Shown in pieces: positions 34,698 to 46,186 of a stretch of DNA of 64,000 nt. Position numbers and translations under genes: made by a program. Numbering within the stretch: position 1 is the first letter of the stretch; the number at the start of each line of letters is the position of its first letter. The DNA is taken from contig JAMYWO010000050.1 in the NCBI GenBank assembly GCA_024220525.1, positions 122,214 to 186,213 on the forward strand. Direction: 5' to 3'. The notes beneath the pieces are model-generated. The model ran no database searches. It worked only from the letters and a program-made list of their open reading frames with translations, and had not been told where the DNA came from. Origin of the DNA: Cochliopodium minus. Its lineage: Eukaryota > Discosea > Himatismenida > Cochliopodiidae.

Positions 34698-35234
34698 CTT
34701 TTTTTTATAATTTATTTATTTTATAAAAGGGATCTACTGCAACAATATGAAATACATAAGATAGTTTAAACAACAACAATACAACTCAAATGTGAAATAA
34801 TAAATTTTTATTTTTTATTCTTAAAAATTTAATCGATAATCTTCAACAAATTGAGATTCTGACATCACATCTACCATATAACTTTTGATAATCTATATAT
34901 CATCCTTTCAAAAAAAACTCCTTTCATCCACTAACATTTTTTTTTAAAATTTATCTTGTTGAGATCATTTTTTTTATATTTTTTATATTTATTTTATTTA
35001 TAAAGAAAGTTTCCATAAAATCTATTTCTATGACGAATAAATATAGTCAAAATTTACTTTCCTTTAGAGGAAATTGCAGATTTCATCAGAATTAAAAATT
35101 TTTTAATTTTTTAAAATAAATTTTTAATGATTGCATTTCATTTTTTATTGGAATTATTGTTTATTTTTTAATTCCCAAAAGTGTTAGTAAATTGTTTTTT
35201 AATTCATCATTATTTTTTCATTATATTTTAAAAA
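34698..35234. other. A/T-rich spacer
   Basis: No coding or RNA feature is visible. It should contain the promoter of the G-alpha gene (minus strand) and the decayed 3' flank of the pseudogene at 35238-36240. Confidence 0.5.
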
Positions 35235-35237
35235 TCA

Positions 35238-36240
35238 ATGACATTAACTAAAACAGGAACTACCAAAACTAAATTTCCGATCATAAATTTAATTTATTTA
35301 GCAAACTTCTTGTATGGAGGATCTTTTATCTTTTCACTAACAGAAACTTTGGACTTAAAGTTAAGAAAGTTTTCTCATTGTTTGCCATTGAACAAACTTA
35401 GTAAGTCGAACTTGATTTTAAGATCAAGAGAAATCATTTGGTTCTTTTTAACAGACACTACCAAATATTTCAAGTTTGAAACACCTTCACCAAAATGGTT
35501 TAATTGGTTCTCGAAATAGTAAAGAATTGGCTCAGGGTCTTTATCAAGGGAGATGTTAATGTTTTGTATTTCCAATAATCCAAAATGTTGATCTTGATCG
35601 ATTTACAATAAGTTGAATTCATTGGAGTGGAGGTAATCATTCAAAGTGATAGTGTGAATCGAGTTTGGTATATATAAATATTTCAAACAAGTTGTTCTGG
35701 TCAATGTTGGTGTAGTTGAAAGAATTTTTAAAGATGAAGTTCTCATTGAAACATTTAAGATTTTCTTCAAAATTGTCTTAATGTTTTGAAGAAAACTAGT
35801 GTGATTATTTGAATTATTATTTGAATAAATAATGTCAGTAAAATTTGAATCAATTTAGTTCAATTCAAGAGCAGGATTGATTGCTGGAAAACGATGAAAA
35901 TTTTTTTTTTCTATGATTGAAATTTCAAAAGTTGTTTCTCCATTGTCTTCAATCTTTTCATTCAATTTCCGCTCTTTTTTGTTTGTACTACTATCTCCCT
36001 TTTGCTTGATGGGGATCATTATATGTGGGATCACCATGATTTCCCTCACTTTTATTGCTTTGAAGAGATTAAATAGATTCCCGTTGATCAGCTGATTTAA
36101 TGAAATCAGCGTGATTCCAAAAGAATTCAAATCTTCAAAATATTTCTCGTAGAAATCTGCAATTGCTTCATTTTTTTTTTGAATCCCATCAAATCCTTTG
36201 GTGAATCACCAAACAGTATCTTGTCCAACCTTTCTTATTG
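35238..36240 (-). pseudogene. Decayed paralogue of the unidentified gene at 53539-54989
   Basis: Translated pieces match the gene at 53.5-55 kb: NSFGITLISLNQLINGNLFN and KAIKVREIMVIPH near the start, a middle fragment, then ISLDKDPEPILYYFENQLNH with FDLLSLFNG, and a C-terminal GNLVLVVPVL-type strand. The frame is lost in an A-run near 36175 and there is a stop near 35857. The Asn-rich middle is much shorter. The upstream DNA (GATCATTTATTG...GATATTCAAAGAAATTTTT near 36413-36460) is also alike, but the 144-nt first exon is gone. It is a host pseudogene. Confidence 0.8.
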
Positions 36241-36592
36241 AGTTTCAGTTATTGATTTACCAAAAAAATTTCACTTGATGAAAGATTTTCAAAGTTCTAA
36301 ATTTAAATTTTTAATTTAGTATTTCAATTAGTAATTCAGCTAAATTTTATATTAATAAAATATTAAATTTAATATTTACAATAGAAAAATATTGTATATA
36401 TTACAATTCATGGATCATTTATTGTTTAATTTAGATTCTGATATTCAAAGAAATTTTTTGTTTTAATACTTAAAAAGCAAACACTATTTCAAATTTATAT
36501 TCTTTCAAATTGAAATTATGTTTTTCTGCTTGTTGTTAAAATCCACATCAACAAATTGTTTACACAAAAAAAATTCTTATTTTATTGTTAAT
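36241..36592. other. Spacer with relic promoter similarity
   Basis: Holds the former 5' flank of the pseudogene (similar to 54981-55040) and the 3' flank of the LRR gene. No ORF is supported. Confidence 0.5.
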
Positions 36593-37616
36593 TCATTTTT
36601 TCTTTTGATCAAACCACTTGATTATTTCAAAAAGAATGTATTTGGGAAGTTTGATGCCAGTGTTCTTCTGCAAAAATTTCAAGCTGAAAACAAAAGCTCT
36701 CACCGCCCACCTGAAATCTCTGGGGAACCTTCCATGCATTTGGGGCATCCACTTTTTGTTTTGGAGCACCATGATTTGGATTTTTTGGGAGTATTGGCTG
36801 TTTATCTTATTATTGCCAAGATCCAGTTCAACCAAATCTAAATTAATCTTGGAAAAAAAAAATTTAAAAAAAATAAAACAGAAATTAAACTTTTTAACAT
36901 AAAATAACAAAATAAACAAGTAAATTTTAAAAAACAGATGAATAATTAAATAAATTTTATAACAGAAAAAATCTTAAATATTTATAAAAGAAAAAATCTA
37001 AAATATTTTTTAACAAACCAAAAATAATTTAAAAATAGAACGTTCAGATATTATTTAGTTACTTTTGATAATTTCTCCAAAAAAGCAGCTCCTCTGTCTG
37101 TGATGCAGTTATATGAAAGATTTAATCTTGACAAAGTGACGTTTTTCTCCAAAGCTGATGCCAAGATTTTAACATCGTCATCACCAATGTTATTTTTACC
37201 TATTATTATAAAAAATAATAAAAAAAAAAGTGAAAATAAAAATAAAAATAAAAATAAAAATAATAAAATAAAATAAATTTTTTACTTATATTCAAGTTTG
37301 TCAAAGTCTTGTTTTTCCTCAAGAAATTGGCTAGATCTTCAATACCTGAACTCGAAAAGTTGTTGGAAGCAATGTATAACGTAGTGACCATGTCGTTGTA
37401 TGTGAGTTGTTCCAAAAGGTAAGAAAGTGCTCCATCCATCATGTTAGTTTGGCTCATGTAGATATCTTTTTTTTTTTTTGAAAATAAATAAAAATATTTA
37501 AAAAAAATTCTCTGAAATTTTTTTCTTTTACCTTCCACAGTATCACTCATTCTTATTGCATCTGCTATTGATTGTATGGAATGTGAGGTTGAAAGATACG
37601 ATTCTCCACTCAACAT
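36593..37616 (-). CDS. Leucine-rich repeat protein (RI-like) with F-box-like tail
   Basis: Exons 37616-37532, 37465-37286, 37199-37063 and 36847-36593 join in phase for 218 residues. Repeats of the ribonuclease-inhibitor type are clear: MVTTLYIASNNFSSSGIEDL, then KTLTNLNISKNNIGDDDVKI, then VTLSRLNLSYNCITDRGAAF, then LVELDLGNNKIN. The last 45 residues (FPRDFRWAVRAFVFSLKFL, GIKLPKYILFEIIKWFD) form a conserved-looking helical tail that resembles a short F-box or SOCS-like helix. ATG 37616 was chosen; the frame stays open a few codons upstream (KVKGKRCV), so an earlier exon is possible and the repeat array may be longer. The binding partner is unknown. Confidence 0.7.
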
Positions 37617-39982
37617 CACGCATCTTTTTCCTTTGACTTTCTTTATGTCAAATAAAAAAAAAAAAGAATAAAAAAATTAAAAAAATATATTTATTTATGT
37701 TTGAAATCAAGTTTCAAAAAAAATTGATCCTCATATTTTTAATTTTGTTAGATAATCGAGATTATTTGATTTGATAATGATTGTATTATGTTGGTACCTC
37801 CAAACGAGCTAATTATTAATTAAAATTAATTTGTTGTATAAATGTACTTATTTATAATATTGGCAACATAAAGATATATGATGACTAAATTAAAAAGGAT
37901 ATTGATTACATTTTCCACATACGAGTCCATTTTTTTTTTTTAAAAAGCCAAAAAAGTATTTGGAGTGAAAAATACAACATCAATTGGTTCATTTGATTTT
38001 ATGATCCAATAAGAACCTGATAAAAAATTAAGGATTGAATAGTAAAATTATGGAGAAAAAAAAAATAAATTTATCTTATATTTACGAGTATTAAAGTAAT
38101 ACAAAGGAGATTACGCATTATTCATCCAAAGGAGCATTCTTTATATAAAATGTTCAATTTATTCCTGTGATAAATTTTTTAAATTTATAAAATTCCGAAC
38201 AACAAAAAATTAAATCGACTTGAATCACTACAATAAAACATGTTTTTACATGTGGCAAACACAATCCTATTTCCTCACAAAAAATTTTCAACGTTTGAAA
38301 AAAGCGAACATTTTTGTAAAATCTAGATATTAGCTCTCAATAATATTACCAAATTATTATTTAATATCACCTTATTAAATAATACTCTTTCCAAACAAAA
38401 TAATTGTAAAGAAAAAGAAAAAGAATTCCAATTTAAAAAAGTATTTATAGCGAATTTACTATTATGTTTACTTTCACCCAAACAAAAATTTTCAGTTAAT
38501 TGGTTTCCTATTTTAGTTTCTTTTTTGAATTCAGAAAATTTTCTTTTTAATAAAAGCTTTAAATTTAATTTAAATTCAATATTGTATTTCTTTTTTTATT
38601 TTAAAACATCTTAAGAATTAAATTTTTTAATTTTTTTTATTATCATTCCTCAACAATAAAAAAAAAGAAAGCAAAAATAGAAATAAAATGTAATGAAATG
38701 AGATCTTTGAAGGATAGTTGGTATTATTGATTTTAAGAATAAACAAAGAAGTTGCTTCTAATTTTTATTAATATATTTCTTTTTTTTTTTTTTTGACTGG
38801 GGAAGTGAAAAAAAAAATTATTTTTAACCTTTTATTTAATAATAAGACCCAGCAAATTGAAACATAAATAGAACAATGTTTAATAAATGGTTCTTGAAAA
38901 TATCTTTTTGAACATACTCTTATATACTCTCAATATCAAGAAATTCAATTTTAAATAATAAAATTATTTTAAAAAATTTAACAATTTTGGCAATAATCTT
39001 TGATGGAAAGATCCAAACAGTAAACAAATATGATTATTTAGTAATAAAATGCTCAAATTGAAAATAAAATTTTATTTTTGTTGAGTTTCAATACTTTTAG
39101 AAATTGAATATGAAACAAAATTATAGACAAAATATGCTTCTTCCCCAATTTAAGAATTCAATTTGAATAAAATTTATTTCATAAAAATGCCTAAATTTAT
39201 TTAATTTTATTACTGCCACAATTTTTTTCTTCTCTTTTTTATTTCAGATACAAACAAATAAATTAAATTTTATTTGGTCATTTTTGCTTGTTCTATCGTC
39301 TTTTTTGTCAAATTGTACGAAACTTTTTTTGATATATCTTTTTTTTTAAAACCTTTTGAACTTCCAAAGTGTATATTGAAAAAATAGGAATTTAGGAACA
39401 AAAAATCAATTGATTTGGTCAATAGGATGTCTAAAATCAAAAAACAAAAATTACTTATAATTGTCTATAAATCAAAATTCAATCAAATATAAAAATAATA
39501 ATTAAATTCAGCTAAATATTAATTTAACATCACTATGAAATTAATTTTTTTTTTTATTCTCAACATATATGCTTGAGGATCTACCAATCTCACCTTGAAA
39601 TCGACTATCATAAACAATATTTAGGTATTGTGTTTTATATTTTGAAACAATGAAGTGAGAGGGATAATTTAAATTTAATATATATTCGGAATAAAAAAGG
39701 AGTTTGAGAAATTTGATGGTTTTGAGGTGATAAAAATAATCTGGTTTAAATAATTTTTTTTGTTGAATAAATAATTTCCAGAATAATGGGCTAATTTAAT
39801 AATAAATATTCCCATAATTAAGGATATGGATTTGATATTCTCTTTTGGAATAAAAAATATTAAAAATTATGCTTCAATTTGAGTAGTAAAAATAAAATAA
39901 AAAATAATAAATTAAAAATAAAAAAAAAAAATCAAAAAAGAGAAAAGAATTTTAAAAATAAAAGAAATCAAAAACAAAACAA
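37617..39982. other. 2.4-kb gene-poor A/T spacer
   Basis: No ORF beyond chance length, no tRNA fold and no long repeat is seen. It is upstream of zinc-finger copy 1 and resembles the other long spacers of the 38-60 kb block. Confidence 0.5.
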
Positions 39983-40958
39983 ATGAATACAAAAGGTAGA
40001 ATAAATAAATAAAAAGAAAAGAAAAGAAAAGTGTAAATTTACATTTAATTTCAAAACTCCCTCTTATAACGTTAAAAAAATAAAAAAAGAAATCAAAAGA
40101 AGAAATAGAACATACAAAGCATCAAATCCCACCAAAGTGATTAAAGATGGATGGTGTCATCAATGCAAAATGAAACAGCCAGAATTGGTAGCATGTGCCA
40201 ATTTTTGGAAGAGCAAAAAAGATAACAAATGTGGGGGGAAGTACTGCTCGAAATGTATCGAAAAGCATTATCAGGAGAATTTCAATCAATTAATTGAGAT
40301 GGACACATGGATATGTTTCTCTTGTGATCATAAATGCAGCTGTGCGGTTTGCAAGAGGAAGAGAGGGAGCTACAGCATGAAAAAGAGGCAATATACTCAC
40401 AAAAAGAATCGATTGGCGAGTGATATTGAGAATGTGCAGGAGATGCAAGATCATTTGATCCCCATCCGATATGATATCAATCCATCTTTCAATTCATATC
40501 CATACTATGGAACATCATACAATTCATCTCACAATCCATCAATCAATTCGTCATCCAGTCAATCATACAGACAGCAAGCGATTTATATCCACGATCAGAA
40601 CATGATGATGAATAATGAATCTCCCAACAACTTCTACATCTACCAAGGGATCGTCCAATCCGTGCCAATGCATCCTCATTTCGATCAATATCGATATGTA
40701 AGCGAACATCAGCTCTCATATTGCAGCAATGATCTGCATGATTTGCCCATCAAGATCCAACAACCCCAAAACATATACATCTATCAAGATACCCTCCAAT
40801 CCCATCCCTACATCGATTCCCATCCCCCAAAATCAGATCTCTCCTACATCATCAACCCTCATCAAGGCAATCCCACCACCATCGAGAATGATCATCATTT
40901 AGGCAACCAAAATTGCTTTAATAAGAATTCAACTAGTTCCGATCAACAATATCTTTAA
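39983..40958 (+). CDS. R1/CDCA7-type 4CXXC zinc-finger protein, copy 1
   Basis: Exon 1 is only 13 nt (39983-39995, ATGAATACAAAAG). Exon 2 is 40090-40958, and the protein has 293 residues. The two join in phase 1 to read MNTKEIKRRNRTYKASNPTK and then VIKDGWCHQCKMKQPE. The zinc-finger domain (about residues 20-95) has WCHQC, CANFW, CGGKYCSKCIEKHYQE, WICFSC and CSCAVCKRKRG, the cysteine pattern of zf-4CXXC_R1 (CDCA7, MAOA repressor R1). In animals and plants such domains bind DNA and recruit the HELLS/DDM1 remodeller. The rest is rich in Asn, Ser, Tyr and His and is likely disordered, ending SSDQQYL. A nuclear DNA-binding role is expected. Confidence 0.85.
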
Positions 40959-42808
40959 AGATTCTTCAAAAAAAAAAAATTTATATAATTTTTTATTCCC
41001 ATCAGTTTTTATTTTAAAAAAAAATATAGAACTTTAATCAAAAGGGGAAACCACTTTTTCTTTTCCTCTTTTCTTCAACTCAATCTAAAAAAAAAATAAA
41101 AACATTTTTGTTTATAAAAAAAGAGTAATTTGGGATTAAAAATTTTGAATGTTAAAAGAGGAAATCTTCTTGAACTTTCTAATATTTTTCAATTCACGTA
41201 ACTTCAAATTAAATTGTTTGGAATTATATTTTTAAAAAAAATAAAATTTATATTTAATTGATTAAAGAAATCTTTTCACTCATTTTCCCAACATGAGAAT
41301 CTCTTGCACCAAACCAAAATTTGAAAAAAAAAATTTTTTTTTAAATGGTATGAAATTTAAAAAACTTTGTTGTTACTCTTTTTTTTAGAATTTAATTTGA
41401 TTTGTCAAAAAAAAAATAATATTTTGAGCATTTTCAATCTTTATAAATTTTTTAATTATAAATTTAAATTCAAAGCAAAAAAATAATATCATTAAATTTT
41501 AATGTGATTCAAATGAGAACAAATAAATGGTTAATTTGGAATGCGAGTTTGGATTGAGAATATTAATTTAGATTAATTCTTTTACCTAAGTGAAAATTTA
41601 TAACAAATAATATATTTTTGATAAGCGCTATCTCCAATTATAAAATGTTTTTCAAGATGATAATGCATTATTTTCAAATCTTTTTTTTTTGCATTTTCTT
41701 CTTATTTAATTTCCCCAAAACGAAATGGAAATAAATTATCAAAGAATCTTAATTTTAAATAAAAAATTTGGTTGAAATTCCGATTTCAAATTTCTTTCTT
41801 AAAAATATGAGATTTTCAAGGTAAAAAGTAAAGATTTTTGTTTCAAAAATGCATTTTTATCTTTGCATTCTGCTACTTAAAGTTTTAAAGTTGGGTTATA
41901 CTGAAAAAAAATGAAATTTAACATTCAATTTCAAAAGACAAAGTAAATACAAAGATTGACTTTGGATTATTATGGAAAAATGAAGTTGATATTCTTTTTT
42001 TGTCAACAAAAATATTGAAAAATGAAAATATTGAAGATTATATTTTTCAATATATTTATATTTTTCAAAATATATTTATATATTTCAAATATTTTTTTTT
42101 AAAATTACTCCAATGATGAACATTTCAACTGATCATTTAGAATCACCTTTATTTGAAAAATATTTTTGAAAAACATAATGATAATTCAGAAATAAATCAG
42201 AATTTATTTTTATAAATAAAACAGATGGATAAAATTAATGTATTGAAAATTATATCTTCAAACAAAAGATTATTGTATTCATAAAGAACTTTTTTTATCC
42301 TTTATAAAAATAATAAATATTTATTTTTTGCATAAAAATAAATCTAAAAAAAAAATAATAATAAAATTTAAATTCCTCCGTTTTGTTTTCAGATCAAAAA
42401 GAAGTATTTATTTATTGATCCTGGAATCCATTTGAAGATAATTAATATTTAATTAAATATAAATATATGAAGTTTATGGTAAATTTAAGAACAAAAAAAA
42501 ATTTTGAAGTGATCCTTCCAAATATGAAAATATTGCTTGATATAGTGGAATATATGAAATTTTTGTTGAAATTTTTTTTTAAAGTATTATTAAAAATTTT
42601 TTAGAAAGATTCTTAACAAAATTAAGAAATAAAAGGCCCAAAATAAAACAAATATACACATAGATAAAGTTTTAATAAAAGGAGTAAGTAGCCTGCAAAA
42701 AGATATTGCAATTGCCAGAATGAATAAATCAATAAAAAAATAAATAAAAAAAAATAAAAAAAATAAAAATCTTAAACATACTTTTATACACCAATAATCA
42801 AAAAGAAA
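40959..42808. other. 1.85-kb A/T spacer
   Basis: No gene is seen between zinc-finger copies 1 and 2. Likely 3' UTR, promoter and neutral A/T sequence. Confidence 0.5.
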
Positions 42809-43732
42809 ATGAATAACAACAAAGGTAATGAAACTATAAAAGGCAATATAAAAAAAAATAATAATAAAAATAATATTATTATTTATTTTTATTTTTTGTT
42901 TTTTTTGCGACAATAAAATCTAAATAAATTCTCGTTGGAAAATTAAAATAATTTTTTTTTTGCTTTGTGATAAAGAAATCAAAAAAAGAAAAAGGACATA
43001 CAATTTCGCAAAGCCAACAAAGACGATAGAAAATGGATGGTGTCATCAATGCAAATCAAAAAACCCAACGTTGATAGTATGCAAGAACTTCTGGAGAGCA
43101 AACAATCTTAAATGCAGTGGGAAATATTGCGAGAAATGCATTGAGAAGAATTATGGCGAAAATATGTGTGAACTTTCCAAATCCGATGGTTGGATTTGCT
43201 TTTCTTGTAATGGAAGATGCACTTGCGCAGTATGCAAGAGGAAAAATGGAAATGGATGCCCAAAAAAGAAAAATAAAAAAAAAACACCCATCAAAGAACT
43301 TGTGTATCAAGATAATTCTTTAAAAGGTAAAATATATCAATAAGAAATTATTTCTTTTTTTAAATTTCAATTTCGGCCTTTATTTTAATTTTCAGAGTTT
43401 TTTTTTTGATTTAATTCCATAATCTCTGAAATTAAATATTTCTTTTTTTTATTTAACTCGTTTATTTTCTTTTTATAGGAGAGAGAATATTTCTTCAGTC
43501 AAAAAATACTTTACCTAATCTCACATTGATTCCCATGGAAAACACTGTAAATGCATTTATGCCCATATACAATAGATTACCTACCTTGGAAGAGATTTAT
43601 CAACAATCTAGGTTCAACAATATGATTGATGATGAACAATATAACGTGGATCTCGATGAAAATAACAATATAGTTGGTTTCAATGTACTTTACAATCCCG
43701 ATACCAAATATACTGATCAATTGTACTTGTGA
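42809..43732 (+). CDS. R1/CDCA7-type 4CXXC zinc-finger protein, copy 2
   Basis: Exons 42809-42824 (16 nt), 42976-43326 and 43479-43732 give 206 residues. The join reads MNNNKEIKKRKRTYNFAKPT, followed by KTIENGWCHQCKSKNPT. All cysteines of the domain are present: WCHQC, CKNFW, CSGKYCEKCIEKNYGE, WICFSC, CTCAVCKRKNG. A third exon, absent in copy 1, supplies a short C-terminal region ending in VGFNVLYNPDTKYTDQLYL. It is the shortest complete member of the cluster. The function is presumed DNA or chromatin binding from the domain. Confidence 0.85.
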
Positions 43733-44157
43733 ATATAATGAATTTGAGAAATTTGTGATTAAATTCAAATTTTTTACCAACATCTTGTATTATTGCTGAT
43801 TAATTCAAAAATTATAATTAAAGATTTTTTTTTTTAAAAATAATATATGTATATATGACATAACAAATTTATGTACACAATGTATACATATATTATACAA
43901 ACGTATATTTTCATTTTGAAGGAAAATTCTTTTTACCATAAGATAACTGATCACCTCTATATTCCTTTCATCAATTTCGATTATTGAACAGAATTGTTTC
44001 AATAGATAAATCGATTGTCCAAAACATACTATCAATTCAATAAATTGTATATACAAATTTGATACATAAACAATTTTATTTATATTTTATCTTCTATTTT
44101 TAAAAAAAAAAAAAATTTATGGGCAATATAAAGCATTATCTCCAAACAAAAAAAGAT
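43733..44157. other. A/T spacer between convergent zinc-finger genes
   Basis: The 3' flanks of copies 2 (+) and 3 (-) meet here. Nothing else is visible. Confidence 0.5.
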
Positions 44158-45220
44158 TTATATTTTTAAATTTGGATCTATGAGATCATAGGTTTTTGAA
44201 TTTGAAGAATTATTCCTATTATGTTCAATTATATCTTCTTGGAGAATAATAGATGAAGAAATAGCATTATTCTTTGAAGATGGGATCATATCTGATGGAA
44301 TGGATGATAGATATGGAACAATATGTTTCATTTTTTTGATTGGAGTATTTATTTTAGATTGGGAGGGAAGATAATCATCATATCCAGCTTGAATGTTGCT
44401 TTGATTGGGAGATGAATTATCTATTTTTTTGTTGGCAAATTTATTATTTAAATAATTATTGGATATCTCTCCATCATGAACATTATGATCTGTTTCATCA
44501 TTCTCCAGCAAGGAATCATCATCATGATTGAGAAGATTAAAGATATTCATCTTGTTCATATTGCTTGAAATAGGAATCAGATCAGATTCATTAATATTGC
44601 AGTTGATATAAAGACTATTATTGGATGTATCATTGCTTATTGATTGAGTATTTCCACTTTCAATTATCACATTATTCTTTATTATGTTATTTGTGCCTCT
44701 CTTCCTCTTGCATATCGCACAAATGCATGTATCCTCGCATGAATAACATATCCAACTCTCCATCTTTAATAGATCCTCCATCTTCTCTCCATAATGCTTG
44801 CCGATGCATTTCTCGCAATATTTGCCGTTGCATTTCACAATGTTTCCCTTCCAGAAATTTATGCATGTCAATAGTTTCGATTGCTTTGATTTGCATTGAT
44901 GACACCATCCATTCTCGATTATTTTGGTTGGCTGAGAGAATTTATAGGTTCTTTTTCTCTTCTTTATATCTTTCCAAAAAAAAAAAGTATAAAAGCAAAA
45001 TTATCTCATTTTATTCCTAGCTTTCATATTAAATATTTCTTTTTATTGATAAAGCAATCATAAGAAAGAAACTGCTTTTTATATGTTTTTTTTTCTATTT
45101 TTTTTTTTTCTATTTTTGAAATATTCAATATTATTATAAAAGGGGGGTTCAAAATATGACAAAATATTCTTTATTACCTGTTCTATTTGCTCTTTGATTG
45201 GATTGGAAATCGTTTTGCAT
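44158..45220 (-). CDS. R1/CDCA7-type 4CXXC zinc-finger protein, copy 3
   Basis: Exon 1 is 45220-45178 (43 nt, longer than in the other copies) and exon 2 is 44969-44158; 284 residues. The phase-1 join gives MQNDFQSNQRANRTDIKKRK, followed by RTYKFSQPTKIIENGWCHQC. The domain has CINFW, CNGKYCEKCIGKHYGE, WICYSC and CICAICKRKRG. The tail is Asn/Asp/Ser-rich and ends LIDPNLKI. Exon 1 is a reasoned choice (GTAATA donor, correct phase) but is the least certain part. It is convergent with copy 2. Confidence 0.8.
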
Positions 45221-45961
45221 TCCCACAAAATAATGACACGTTTATATTTTCTAAATTTTTTTTTTAATTTTTTATATTTTTTTCCACGGTACTTTTTGAG
45301 TGAATTTATTCCATTTCAAGTGGGTTGCAGTACTATATCCTTCATCTTCCTCCCTAAATTCAAAGACTTCGTTTATTTAAGAGTTAATTGATAGAGTTAA
45401 CATTCTAAATTGAAAAGATTTGGGATTCATCGAGATTGAAATGATAAGTGCTGATGCTTCAATTTGTTACTTTTCAATTTAAAAACAACGTTAAAAAAAA
45501 ATTAATAATTAATATAGAAAATGAAATATTTGGATTGAGGAACTCACATTTTAACTCATTAACTGAATTTTCTCAATTATTTTTATTTGAAAGAAGATAA
45601 ATAACAATTTTTGAACTCAATGCACTCATTGAAATCACCCCTTGATTTGAGAAGAGATAATAAAATGATGAATTATAAATTTCTTTTTAAAAATGTATAG
45701 AGGATATATAAAAATTTTTCCAAAGAAATGAAAAGATGAAAGGAGAAACCATATTGTTCTGATCAAATAGATCGATGGACTTTATAATTGAAATTATCAA
45801 GAAAAATAAGAAAAAAATTCTAATATATAAGGAAATATAATTTTAAAGATTCTTCAGTTATTAAAAATTAAAAAAGATTAAAGATAAAAAAAAAAAAAAA
45901 ATAAAAAAAAAATCACTTTTAAACTTTTTTTAAAGAAAGAAAGCAACACATAAACTTTGAA
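45221..45961. other. A/T spacer
   Basis: No supported gene. Presumably the promoters of zinc-finger copy 3 and of the small ORF that follows. Confidence 0.5.
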
Positions 45962-46186
45962 ATGGGAAACTCAAATAACAGCACAAACAGAGATTCATAC
46001 AACAGATTGATGAAAGACAGTGAAAACAATGGAGAATTAGATATGTTGGAAAGCAAAGGGAAATTAAAAAAAGAAATCTCGAACAAAGATAATACCCCGC
46101 TTAGATTATCTTACCCTATGTTGGATGGTGATAACAAATCAAAAGGAAAGAGAAAGGGATTGAAAGGCCAACATATTGAGATATAA
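45962..46186 (+). CDS. Small hydrophilic ORF with N-myristoylation-like start
   Basis: A 74-codon ORF from ATG 45962, starting MGNSNNSTNRDSYNR. MGNSxxS fits the consensus for N-terminal myristoylation. The rest is charged (ELDMLESKGKLKKE, SKGKRKGLKG) with no domain. The base composition is less A/T-rich than the flanks, which supports coding. It may be a first exon of a longer gene, but no further exon is evident. Confidence 0.4.
   Translation: MGNSNNSTNRDSYNRLMKDSENNGELDMLESKGKLKKEISNKDNTPLRLSYPMLDGDNKSKGKRKGLKGQHIEI

Noticed and set aside
42590-42913. Hydrophobic minus ORF of 107 codons
   Set aside because: A/T-rich sequence that overlaps the microexon and intron of zinc-finger copy 2; no support.
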